From assembly GCA_964529285.1 (NCBI GenBank), contig CAZGWK010000005.1, positions 1 through 64,000 on the forward strand: DNA of 64,000 nt, read 5' to 3'. The notes beneath the pieces are model-generated. The model saw nothing but the letters and a program-made list of their open reading frames with translations, had not been told where the DNA came from and made no database searches. The position numbers and the translations under genes were made by a program. Of the stretch, positions 54,640 through 62,485 are shown one piece after another (within the stretch, counting starts at the first letter, position 1; each line of letters begins with the position of its first letter). The DNA is from SURF-21 sp964529285. Its GTDB lineage: Bacteria > Actinomycetota > Geothermincolia > Geothermincolales > RBG-13-55-18.

Positions 54640-55141
54640 CGCTTCTCTTCTGTCTCTTCGCTGCGGCGCCAGCTTCTCGTCCTTAAAACTGCGCCTGCCC
54701 TTCGTTTTAGCGGTGTAACAACCGGGGAGGTGGAGAGGATGGAGCCCTGGGTCAAAGGTTTCTATCGGGATAAAAAGGAAGGATCAAGAATTATCTGATT
54801 CTTCGCCCGAGTGAGTTTCGCCTTTTGTACCCAAGTTTTTGTCCTCCAACACCCCCAGTTCGTGCCCGCTCGCTATCCGTATCCTCTACCGCACGTCTGG
54901 TACGTTGATTTGCCTGAATAAGCTTCCATCGTGCACTGTCAATGTTATACACTTATATCTTACAATGTTTGGCTGTGAAATCAAGTTACCAGACAGTAAG
55001 TAACAGAAATACAACTCTTTTGTAACAACATCGTAACAAAAAGCCTGCACGGGTCGCCATTGCGCTGATTATACTCCGTTCTGCGGAAAAATGCGCACCG
55101 CAGGCGATAACCGAAAATGGGTTAACAATCCGTGGGCCTCA
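54640..55141 (-). promoter_or_regulatory. Regulatory region upstream of the GT4/phosphotransferase pair
   Basis: This 500-bp region holds no convincing gene. The part 54890-55080 is strongly AT-rich compared with its neighbours and contains the GTAACA repeats described separately. Several promoter-like words occur on the minus strand (for example TTGATT and TAAGAT near 54970), but no pair is compelling. Confidence 0.5.
55000..55038. promoter_or_regulatory. Helically phased GTAACA direct repeats (Pho-box-like)
   Basis: GTAACA occurs at 55000-55005, 55022-55027 and 55033-55038, that is at 22-bp and 11-bp steps, exactly two and one DNA turns. Response regulators of the OmpR/PhoB family bind hexamers spaced by 11 bp; Bacillus PhoP uses TTAACA-N5-TTAACA. 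So this may be the operator of such a regulator, controlling the glycan pair on the minus strand. No regulator gene is in the window. Confidence 0.45.
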
Positions 55142-56110
55142 CTATCCGCATGCGGCGGCATTCCAGTGCCAGGGGTATTTCGAAAGGATCGGCAGCCTTC
55201 CCAGCGCTTCATCCAGCGGGATTACCGCCCTCTCCAGTGGAAAGAGCCGGATGTCGCGCGGCAGCATCTGCGATACTTCGGTGGAGATGAAAAATATCGC
55301 AGCGGAGATATAGCCCGCAGGCATCAGATCTATGCTGGTGAATCCAGCCTCGCGCAGGAGCCGCTCCAGCTGGCGGCCCGAGAAGCCTTCGGTGAGCTTG
55401 TCTGCTTCGGAGACCATCTCCTCGCCGCCGATGGGCCTGCCCGCGATGCGCCTGGCCGCGCCGAGCAAGGTCCTGCCCAGGGGGTAGATGGTGTAGTTCT
55501 GCCAGTTATTGGGCTCGGTGCCCAGCACGAAGATACCGCCCGGCCGCATCACCCGCCGTATCTCGCGCAGGGATGCCAGGGGGTCCGGTAGATGGTGCAG
55601 GGAGGCCACGGTGAAAGCCCCGTCGAAGCAGTCCGATGCGAAAGGCAGGTTCTCTGCGTCAGCCAGGAGGTGGGAGGACTGCGCGAAAAAGCCCTCCTCG
55701 CCGTGCAGGCGGCGGGCCTCCGCGAGCTGTCCCGGCGATATGTCCGTCTCCACCACGCGGTAGCCGCTGCGCAGTAACTCGAGGCCGTCGTGGCCCAGGC
55801 CGCACCCCGTCTCCAGGATAAGGGAATCGCGCGGCAGCTCGCGCAGCCGGTCCAGGAAGGATGCGTGGTAGTGACGGTAAAAGGGGCTGCGGTGCCAGGC
55901 GGCGTGCATGTCCAGGTAGTATGAGGTCTTCTCGCTAAAGTGGCTGCGCTCGGAGAGCTTCAGGGCCGAGGAAGCGGGCGGTATGAGGTCCCACATCCCG
56001 TCCAGTTCGTTATACCTCACTTGACAGGCCGGGCAGACAAGCGCGTCCTCGCCAGGCTCCAGTGGGACCTTGCAGGTTGGGCAGCACAGGATATTGCTGG
56101 CGAGATCCAC
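55142..56110 (-). CDS. Methyltransferase with Trm112-like zinc ribbon
   Basis: A 322-residue protein. Residues 8-35 form a zinc ribbon, CCPTCKVPLEPGEDALVCPAC, as in Trm112/RlmA-like proteins. Residues 90-250 form a class I methyltransferase: LILETGCGLGHDGLELLRSG, VETDISPGQLAEAR and DGAFTVASLHHLPDPLASL, of the UbiE-like type. A C-terminal extension (about 260-322) has one hydrophobic segment, so it may be attached to the membrane. The substrate may be a lipid or glycan. It lies 125 bp after the acyltransferase gene on the same strand. Confidence 0.85.
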   Translation of the reverse strand: MDLASNILCCPTCKVPLEPGEDALVCPACQVRYNELDGMWDLIPPASSALKLSERSHFSEKTSYYLDMHAAWHRSPFYRHYHASFLDRLRELPRDSLILETGCGLGHDGLELLRSGYRVVETDISPGQLAEARRLHGEEGFFAQSSHLLADAENLPFASDCFDGAFTVASLHHLPDPLASLREIRRVMRPGGIFVLGTEPNNWQNYTIYPLGRTLLGAARRIAGRPIGGEEMVSEADKLTEGFSGRQLERLLREAGFTSIDLMPAGYISAAIFFISTEVSQMLPRDIRLFPLERAVIPLDEALGRLPILSKYPWHWNAAACG

Positions 56111-56235
56111 TATCCGCTTCCCTCCCGTGCAGGCTTCGGCCCGTCTTGCAGGGTATGGATACCGGGAGATATGCCTTGCATCGCCGCAAGGCGTTTAGCC
56201 GCGTCTTTAGCTGCTACCAAAAGCCGATTCTCTTC

Positions 56236-57210
56236 CTATCCTTGCTCTTTGGCCCTTTTCTCCATGATCTCTCGCGCGTTGTCCCACCACTGCCAGAGTC
56301 CGAACCAGCTTATCCACTGTCCTGGTGCGTCGCGTATCGTGCGTTCTCCGTTCTCCACTACCTCCCGCATCACGCGCGCGACCTCGCTCCTGCGCTCAGC
56401 GGAGGTATCGCAGCGGACGACACCATAGATCTTCATGACGTTGTCGAAAGGGCCTTTGCCGCGCTGCAGCGAGAAGGAGACGATGGGGGCGCCGGTGTCG
56501 TAGGCGAAGTGGGCCAGGCCGCTGGCCAGGGCCGCCGGCCGTCCGAAGAATTTCACGATGCCGTTGCCGTCCACGTCGAAGGTCAGACCCAGGCGCTTGC
56601 CCGCTGCGAGGTGTTCCCTGACCTTGGGTATGATGTCCTCCCCGACGAAAAATACCGGCTCGTCAACGTCGCATCCCAGGAATCCGCCGAAGAACTCGAG
56701 GGTCTCTATATAACGCGGCATCACCGTATCCTTGGGGTTGAAGGCGATGGGGGTATAGGGCTTACCCAGGCGCGCCATTACGGCATGGATGATGGTTATA
56801 CCGCCGATATGCGGCCCGGTGAAGATGATACCCTTCCCCTCCGCCTCGGCCTCCTCGACTTTTTCCATCCCCTCCACCCTCAGTCCGCGCATGAAGCGGT
56901 CGCCGTGCCTCGCGAGGGTGAAGATATCGAAGAGGGGCATGAACACGCTGCCGCATGCCTCGCGCCCTATGCGCGACAGCGCGCGCGGATCTGCGATCTC
57001 GGGCAGGGCATCGGATATCTTCGCCGCGAGGCGCCGGCGCATCCCCGGCCTGGCGTAGAAGAAGGCCGCGCCCATAACCTTGGGGATGAGGTAGAGGACG
57101 GAGGGAGGCAATATATACGACAGGGCCCTGGTGACGTGGAACTGGACCATGAACGCGCCCTCGAGCAGGCGGAACAACAACCTCGGCTTTTCCCTTACGC
57201 CCTCTTCCAT
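56236..57210 (-). CDS. LpxL/PIM-type lysophospholipid acyltransferase
   Basis: A 324-residue protein starting at MEEGVREKPRLLFRL, with AAGGAGC upstream; frames extending further upstream overlap unrelated sequence. It belongs to the LpxL/HtrB family, which in actinobacteria includes the phosphatidylinositol mannoside acyltransferase PatA. GIIFTGPHIGGITIIHAVM replaces the usual HxxxxD with PHIGG...H, RGKG and FFGRPAALASGLAHFA are conserved. The histidine-aspartate dyad is not clear, so the chemistry is less sure than the family. A membrane-glycolipid acylation role is likely. Confidence 0.75.
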   Translation of the reverse strand: MEEGVREKPRLLFRLLEGAFMVQFHVTRALSYILPPSVLYLIPKVMGAAFFYARPGMRRRLAAKISDALPEIADPRALSRIGREACGSVFMPLFDIFTLARHGDRFMRGLRVEGMEKVEEAEAEGKGIIFTGPHIGGITIIHAVMARLGKPYTPIAFNPKDTVMPRYIETLEFFGGFLGCDVDEPVFFVGEDIIPKVREHLAAGKRLGLTFDVDGNGIVKFFGRPAALASGLAHFAYDTGAPIVSFSLQRGKGPFDNVMKIYGVVRCDTSAERRSEVARVMREVVENGERTIRDAPGQWISWFGLWQWWDNAREIMEKRAKEQG

Positions 57211-57290
57211 CTCTTGCTCCTTGTTACCCTTGCCGCTGGGGTCTCGCTTACGTGAATGACCTGGCAGGTGTACGTCCGGAAGCGAGTACG

Positions 57291-57983
57291 TCAATACGTG
57301 GGGATGAGACTCTGTATCGTGTCCGTGGCCTGCTGGATCAGGGCGTTGGCCTGGTCCACCAGGGTGAGGTCCCCTGTTGCGATGGCGTCTATATAGAGGT
57401 CGCATGCGCTGATGTACATGTCGAATATCTGGAGGGCCTGCTGCCTGAGTTCCTCGAATTCCGGCGGCAGCGGCATGGAGGCCACCTGGCTGCGGTAATC
57501 CATGAGTGTGACCTGCGCCTCGTAAAGCTCACTGGCCATCTCCATGCCGGTGATGATGTCCTGCCCCATTGTCTCTACGTTCTGCTGCAGGGTGTTCAGC
57601 TGTGCGATGGTATCGGTTGGGAAAGCCGTCTCCATGGCCTCCAGGCCCGTGGATTCCTGCAGCTGCTGCTGCTCAGCGGCGAGCTTCTCCTGCTCCTGCT
57701 TGAGCTGCTCCTCGTGCTCCGGACTGAGCTTCTCTACGTAAGTCACCCTGTAATCTCCAGCCTCGGAGGAATCCACCATTTTAGTCTGAGTGTTGTCCTC
57801 CCAGACGTGTCCGTCGATGGGGTCCCAGATGATCTCGCCGTAGCGTACCTCGACCATCGTCGGCTTGAATACCAGGTAAAGGATGACGACGGCGACGATC
57901 GCGGCTACGGCGATACCGCCGGCCGTAATGGCTATCCGCCCCTTGCGGCTGAGCCCCGAGTACCAGTAAGAAAACCTGCTCAT
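57291..57983 (-). CDS. Single-pass membrane protein with coiled coil, unknown function
   Basis: A 230-residue protein of no family known to me. A short basic N-terminus is followed by one hydrophobic helix at about 18-38 (ITAGGIAVAAIVAVVILYLV). Outside are a small beta-rich segment (about 45-85), a coiled coil rich in Glu and Gln (about 88-112, HEEQLKQEQEKLAAEQQQLQ) and further helices to the end. It should be anchored in the membrane with the bulk outside. It lies 81 bp upstream of the acyltransferase gene on the same strand, so they may share a transcript. Confidence 0.7.
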   Translation of the reverse strand: MSRFSYWYSGLSRKGRIAITAGGIAVAAIVAVVILYLVFKPTMVEVRYGEIIWDPIDGHVWEDNTQTKMVDSSEAGDYRVTYVEKLSPEHEEQLKQEQEKLAAEQQQLQESTGLEAMETAFPTDTIAQLNTLQQNVETMGQDIITGMEMASELYEAQVTLMDYRSQVASMPLPPEFEELRQQALQIFDMYISACDLYIDAIATGDLTLVDQANALIQQATDTIQSLIPTY

Positions 57984-58170
57984 CGCGCCTCTCTTTCGTC
58001 CCCTGTTATTTGACCCGTAATGCCCGCCAGGGGTTCCCTCCGTGCTCCTGTGGCCCTTTAATTATCTGGAGGTATGCCCCGCCGGGGAACGACTTCATAG
58101 TAGCATGGTGTAAATCACCGGGCAACGCAGTGACGGCGCTCATGGCAGTAAATGGAAGTAGACCAGCGTT

Positions 58171-60696
58171 TCAATCGCAGCCCATGCTCGCCGAGCCGCC
58201 GGTGATGCCGCTGTAGTCGAAATACATGGCCCGCTCCACGATCACCGGCACGCCGTTGGCGGAGTAGAGGGACACGGAAACGTCGCCGGGCGCGGTGATG
58301 TCGTTGAGGAAGACGGTCGTGCGCGAACCCGGCTTCAACTGGTAGGTACGGGTGGAAGCGATTCCCGCGCCTCCCATGAAGGCCATGCGTATATCGGCCG
58401 ACTCGTAGGGGCTGGTGTTCTGTATGAGTATCCAGGTCTCGAAACCCGCCCCCGTGTAACCCTCCGCGAGGTCCCAGCGTTCCGCCGGGTATCTCGCGCC
58501 GCCGGTGCAGTGGCCCCCGTCCCAGGCGCCGCGGTAGTCGAAGTACATGGCCCGCTCGGCCAGCAGGCCTTCCCCGCCGGAGGAGACCTTGATGGCCACC
58601 TCGCGGTCGGGAGCCTCGCGGTTGACGTGAACGGAATACCTGCTCCTGGCCCTGACTATGTAGTTGGCCTGCATCTGTGCCCCATCGGTGAAGCGGTAGG
58701 TCACCGTAGCCGTGCGGTCTGAGCTGGACGGGTTATAGAGGAGCAGCCACTCGTCGAAGCTCGGCCCCGTGTAGCCTTCCGCGAAGAACCAGGTGGCGGA
58801 GGGTGAGGGTGAGCCCGTAGTACAGTGACCGCCCCTGCGCCCGTCGTAGTCGAAGTACATGGCACGCTCGGCTACCGCTCCGTAGCTCGTCTCCACCCTG
58901 GCGGAGACGTCCTTGCCGGGAGCCAGGTCGTTTACGTGTACGGTGAGGCGGGAGGCGGGGAGGAGCCAGTATTCGTAGGTCTGCTCGCCGCCCGTGGCGT
59001 CGTAGAGGGTAAGCTGCATCCGGTTGCTCTTGAACCATGGGTTCAGAACGAGGATGTACTCGTCGAAGCCGTCACCGGTGTAACCCTCCGCGAAATACCA
59101 GGTGGTCGAGAGGCCCGGGCTTCCCGGGGTGCAGTGGCCGCCGCATCGGCCGACGCTGTTAAAATACATGGAGCGCTCCACGACTACTCCCACGTCGTTC
59201 AACGACGAGATGCACGTGGAGACCTCACTGTCGGGAAAGATGGCGTTGAGGTTGAGGGTGAGCCGGCAGCCGCCTCCCAGGTCGTAATACTCCTCCAGGT
59301 AGCCGCCGCTGGTATCCACGTATTCTGCACGCAGGCGAGCTGACTCTTCATTGGGGTTCTGTACGAGAACGTAAGTATGGAAACCGCATCCCGTGTACCC
59401 CTCCGCGAGGTACCAGACGCTCTCTCCCCCCGGCTGCGTCGGGTTCCAGCCGTCGTCACCGGGCTCCGGCTCAGGCTGGGGCTCCGGCTGCTCTCCGCTC
59501 ACCGCCGCAAAGGCGTTCACTTTGCCGTGCCCGTAGCTCGTGTCGAAGCCGGGGCTTCCCAGGTCCGTCGCTCCATTCTTCAAGGCCTGCTCCACCTGGT
59601 ATGCGCCGTATCCGGGGTGCGCCGCCAGGACCAGGGAGGCGCATCCCGCCACTACCGGCGAGGCCATGGAAGTCCCGCTCATCTTGCCGTATCCTCCCGG
59701 TACAGTGGAGAGTATGGAGACGCCCGGGGCGGTGAGGTCCAGGGCCGATCCCCGATTAGAGAAATATGCCAGGGAGTCGTTTGACTCCAGGGCACCCACG
59801 GCTATGACGTGGTCGCAGGCGGCGGGGTAGCTCACACTCGTTGCCTCGTTGCCGGAGGCCGCCACCATAACCACGCCCTTGTTATGGGCGTAGTTGACCG
59901 CTTCGCTGAGGGTGTAGGAGTAGTCGGGGCTGCCCAGGCTCATGTTGATGACCTCGGCCCCGTTGTCCGCGGCGTAGCGTATGCCCGCCGCTACGTCCGA
60001 ATCGTAGCCCGATCCCTGGGAGTCGAGGACCTTCAGGGGCATGATGCGGACCTTCCAGTCCACCCCCGCGACGCCGCTGGAGTTGTCCCCAGCCGCGGCG
60101 GCGATGCCGGCTACGTGGGTGCCGTGACCGTGGTCATCCATGGGGTCCGTGTTGCGGTCAACGTAGTTGTATCCCGCCACGCATCTGCCCTCCAGGTCCT
60201 CGTGGTCGTAGTCAACCCCGGTGTCGATGACCGCTAAGGTGACATCGTTCGAACCGGTGGTCACGTCCCAGGCCTGGGGGGTGGAGATGGAGGGAAGATG
60301 CCACTGCTCCGAATACCTGGGGTCGTCCGGCGTGTAGGAGGCGGAGACAACGTGGTCGTCCTCCACGAAAGAGGTGAAGGGAAGCGACCCCAACAGTTCC
60401 TTGAGGCCTGGCAGGTCCGGAATGTCGGGCAGCCTGATGAGGGCTACGTTGGGCAGGAGAAGTTCTGGCCCCTCCCAGTCCGGGAGAGCGGACAGCAGGC
60501 CTTCGACGGTGGTGCGTAGAGCGGAGAGCTCGCTGTGCGTGGCCGCCTGTCTGAACCCCACGAGGATGCGGGCTTCCCGAGATTGATATTCGGGCTGGCC
60601 CGCGGATAAGGCGGGGGAGGCGAGGATGAATACGAGAAAGAGCGAAAAAAAGATGGCGGGGAAGAACATGCCCTTATGACAATTTTGAGACCTCAT
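58171..60696 (-). CDS. Secreted subtilisin-like protease with four AEGYTG repeats
   Basis: An 841-residue exported protein. Residues 1-32 are a signal peptide, 40-120 an I9-type propeptide and 130-405 an S8 protease with Asp158 (AVIDTGVD), His191 (DDHGHGTHVAG), Asn283 and Ser343 (GTSMASPVVAG), so it is complete. After a Pro/Glu linker, four repeats of about 100 residues follow, each with a form of WYLAEGYTG.GF and ending AMYFDY.G..GGH; three of them contain GGHC. This repeat (DUF5719-like) is common in exported actinobacterial proteins and may bind a surface polymer. There is no sortase signal or C-terminal helix, so it may be released. Start supported by GAGGTG upstream. Confidence 0.93.
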   Translation of the reverse strand: MRSQNCHKGMFFPAIFFSLFLVFILASPALSAGQPEYQSREARILVGFRQAATHSELSALRTTVEGLLSALPDWEGPELLLPNVALIRLPDIPDLPGLKELLGSLPFTSFVEDDHVVSASYTPDDPRYSEQWHLPSISTPQAWDVTTGSNDVTLAVIDTGVDYDHEDLEGRCVAGYNYVDRNTDPMDDHGHGTHVAGIAAAAGDNSSGVAGVDWKVRIMPLKVLDSQGSGYDSDVAAGIRYAADNGAEVINMSLGSPDYSYTLSEAVNYAHNKGVVMVAASGNEATSVSYPAACDHVIAVGALESNDSLAYFSNRGSALDLTAPGVSILSTVPGGYGKMSGTSMASPVVAGCASLVLAAHPGYGAYQVEQALKNGATDLGSPGFDTSYGHGKVNAFAAVSGEQPEPQPEPEPGDDGWNPTQPGGESVWYLAEGYTGCGFHTYVLVQNPNEESARLRAEYVDTSGGYLEEYYDLGGGCRLTLNLNAIFPDSEVSTCISSLNDVGVVVERSMYFNSVGRCGGHCTPGSPGLSTTWYFAEGYTGDGFDEYILVLNPWFKSNRMQLTLYDATGGEQTYEYWLLPASRLTVHVNDLAPGKDVSARVETSYGAVAERAMYFDYDGRRGGHCTTGSPSPSATWFFAEGYTGPSFDEWLLLYNPSSSDRTATVTYRFTDGAQMQANYIVRARSRYSVHVNREAPDREVAIKVSSGGEGLLAERAMYFDYRGAWDGGHCTGGARYPAERWDLAEGYTGAGFETWILIQNTSPYESADIRMAFMGGAGIASTRTYQLKPGSRTTVFLNDITAPGDVSVSLYSANGVPVIVERAMYFDYSGITGGSASMGCD

Positions 60697-60848
60697 CTTG
60701 CGAACACCTCGTTGTGAAGCTTTCCATAGAAAAGGGCTTGTGTGGTCTACCGTTTGCGTCCTCTTCCCCGCAAGTAGATAATCGGGAAACGTCCGCTCAT
60801 TCTTGAGACATAAAAAGGTGATTATGTCGGGTTTAGTGACCTACATCA

Positions 60849-60877
60849 TTGATGATGGTATCGTACAGGGATATATT
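60849..60877 (+). promoter_or_regulatory. Promoter of the zinc-ribbon gene
   Basis: TTGATG at 60849-60854 and TATATT at 60872-60877 are separated by exactly 17 bp. The gene's AGGAGG and ATG follow about 25 bases downstream. Confidence 0.65.
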
Positions 60878-60908
60878 TGCTGTATTATCGTATATACAGG
60901 AGGTTGAA

Positions 60909-61112
60909 ATGCCGATTTTCGAGTATCGATGTGAGGAATGCGGGCATCGTTTCGATGCCTTTTTCCGCCGCGCCGAGGATGCGGATACCGAGCAGCTGCA
61001 ATGCGAAAAATGTGGATCGCATAGTGTAAAGAAGATGTTCTCCGTCATCGGTATCGGTGGTAGTGCAGACAAGGGTGCTTCATCCGGTATGTGCGGTACC
61101 ACCTCCACGTGA
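60909..61112 (+). CDS. FmdB-type zinc ribbon protein
   Basis: A 67-residue protein from MPIFEYRCEECGHRFD, with AGGAGG 6 bases upstream; a longer reading frame overlaps the promoter and is rejected. CEECGHRF and LQCEKCGSHSVKKMF form the two halves of a zinc ribbon. The C-terminus GIGGSADKGASSGMCG is Gly/Ser-rich, typical of the FmdB/CxxC regulatory family. The function of this family is poorly known; regulation of formamidase or metal handling has been suggested in some. A short membrane-peptide gene follows. Confidence 0.93.
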   Translation: MPIFEYRCEECGHRFDAFFRRAEDADTEQLQCEKCGSHSVKKMFSVIGIGGSADKGASSGMCGTTST

Positions 61113-61154
61113 AGCCCGTGGTAAAGGCCCGGTCCGGGCCAGGGGATGAGTAAG

Positions 61155-61241
61155 ATGGAATGGTTGATACTGGTTATTATCATAGCGGCATGGTTGGTGC
61201 TTAGCGGTCTTATCCTGCCGCGGCTTGGGGTACCTACGTGA
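61155..61241 (+). CDS. Short single-helix membrane peptide
   Basis: A 28-codon frame, MEWLILVIIIAAWLVLSG followed by LILPRLGVPT, made almost entirely of one membrane helix. An in-frame ATG at 61146 would make it 31 residues; GGGG precedes it. It follows the FmdB gene by about 40 bp on the same strand, so they may be co-transcribed. The hydrophobic profile is unlikely by chance, but there is no other support. Confidence 0.5.
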   Translation: MEWLILVIIIAAWLVLSGLILPRLGVPT

Positions 61242-61301
61242 CTATCCGGCGCCTGCCGCGTGCGGCACGAGGAAGACGAGGAAAAGGACGACCCCTCCTA
61301 A

Positions 61302-61335
61302 GTCAACATTTTGGGGTCAGGTCTCAAATGTTGAC
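61302..61335. repeat. Left copy of 33-bp inverted repeat
   Basis: The sequence begins GTCAACATTTTGGGGTC and ends AAATGTTGAC. Its reverse complement occurs at 62442-62474 on the other side of the QueG-like gene. Each copy is partly self-complementary (GTCAACATTT/AAATGTTGAC). Confidence 0.9.
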
Positions 61336-61395
61336 CTTCATGTTCGCATCATGGTTTTCAGCAGCCGAATGAGCCAAGAGCGAATAAACGTTAAC

Positions 61396-61418
61396 GTCAA
61401 CATTTAAGACCTGACCCC
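61396..61418. repeat. Partial copy of the GTCAACATTT repeat
   Basis: This 23-bp sequence starts GTCAACATTTAAGACCTG and ends ACCCC. It has the orientation of the right-hand copy at 62442 and differs from it at one position. Confidence 0.85.
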
Positions 61419-61453
61419 TATCGCTTGCATCCAGTTCTTTATGCAGATCGCGC

Positions 61454-62314
61454 TCATGCGAGCGGGCCGCGATTCACGGAGGAATGCCTCCCGGTAAGGT
61501 CGTAATCTTTCAAGCCTTCCCGGCTCACCTTCTTTGAAGGGCACATGTGCAGCGGCTGTCCCGGTCCTTCCGGGATCTGCAGGTCGGCGCGGCTGCCCGT
61601 CCCCTGCACCAGGCCGGTGACCGCATATGCGCAGCGGATGTTGTCGTGCAGCGCGTAGCCCTTCTCTTTACCGCCTATCGAACATGTCTGCATCTCCGTG
61701 TCGGAGAATGCATGCACGGGGCAGATCTTAACGCACTTGCTCCCGCATGCTTCCGGGACGCACAGCGGCGGGCCGTCGTAGAGGGGAGTCGGCTCCAGCT
61801 CCGCAGAAGTGAGCAGGGTATTGAAGCGCTGCATGGAACCGAACTCCGGGGTGAGGGCGAGGCCGTTGAGCCCGAAATCCGCGATCCCCGCGGCCACCGC
61901 CGCATGGCGGTGCGAGAGTTCCGTCATGATCTCGCCCGTGACGATGGTATCGTCGAAATACTTGGTCATGCTGCTTATCCAGGTGGGCATGAAGGCCAGG
62001 GTCTTGTAGCCCCGATACTCGAGCAGCTTGGCCATGCGGTTGACCAGGCGTGAGCTCTCCCAGTTGGTGAGACCGTAGCCGTAGAAGAGATATGGCGTAT
62101 TCGTCTTGTCCGGCTGGTCCCATTCCCCCCATACGTCCGCCGTCCCCTGGAAGATGTGCAGGCCTATGGACACCACGGACCTGCACTGCGGGAGGAAGTC
62201 GGTGGGTCTGTGCCCTTGCGGAGCCTCGCTGAAGCGCTCCACCGGTGCGATGCCGACCAGGTCGGCACCCCAATCGAGAAAGGTATCCACCACTTTCAAG
62301 GTAAGCTTATCCAT
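61454..62314 (-). CDS. QueG-like double-cluster iron-sulfur protein
   Basis: A 286-residue protein related to epoxyqueuosine reductase and the reductive dehalogenase C-terminal domain: ADLVGIAPVERFSEAP and VVSIGLHI in the N-terminal domain, DFGLNGLALTPEFGSMQRF in the middle. The iron-sulfur region has a CxxxxCxxxCxxxCP set (CVPEACGSKCVKICP) and later cysteines CSIGGKEK, IRCAYA and MCPSKK. The spacing differs from QueG proper (CxxCxxCxxxCP), so it is likely a relative of unknown substrate, perhaps using a corrinoid cofactor. It is the only gene between two 33-bp inverted repeats. Confidence 0.8.
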   Translation of the reverse strand: MDKLTLKVVDTFLDWGADLVGIAPVERFSEAPQGHRPTDFLPQCRSVVSIGLHIFQGTADVWGEWDQPDKTNTPYLFYGYGLTNWESSRLVNRMAKLLEYRGYKTLAFMPTWISSMTKYFDDTIVTGEIMTELSHRHAAVAAGIADFGLNGLALTPEFGSMQRFNTLLTSAELEPTPLYDGPPLCVPEACGSKCVKICPVHAFSDTEMQTCSIGGKEKGYALHDNIRCAYAVTGLVQGTGSRADLQIPEGPGQPLHMCPSKKVSREGLKDYDLTGRHSSVNRGPLA

Positions 62315-62441
62315 AACGACCCCCTTCTTTCATGTCCTTACTTTTCGCCGCCCGCCCCGCCACGGTAGTTTCCCTCTGGATATTTTTAACCAGGCCGCAT
62401 GCGCCTGAAACCTTCTCGCTCTAAAGGAATACGGGCATAAC

Positions 62442-62476
62442 GTCAACATTTGAGACCTGACCCCAAAATGTTGATG
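62442..62476. repeat. Right copy of 33-bp inverted repeat
   Basis: Begins GTCAACATTTGAGACCTG and continues to AAAATGTTGA. It is the exact reverse complement of the left copy over 33 bases. Together they bracket about 1.1 kb with one gene. Confidence 0.9.
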
Positions 62477-62485
62477 TGGGTTGGT

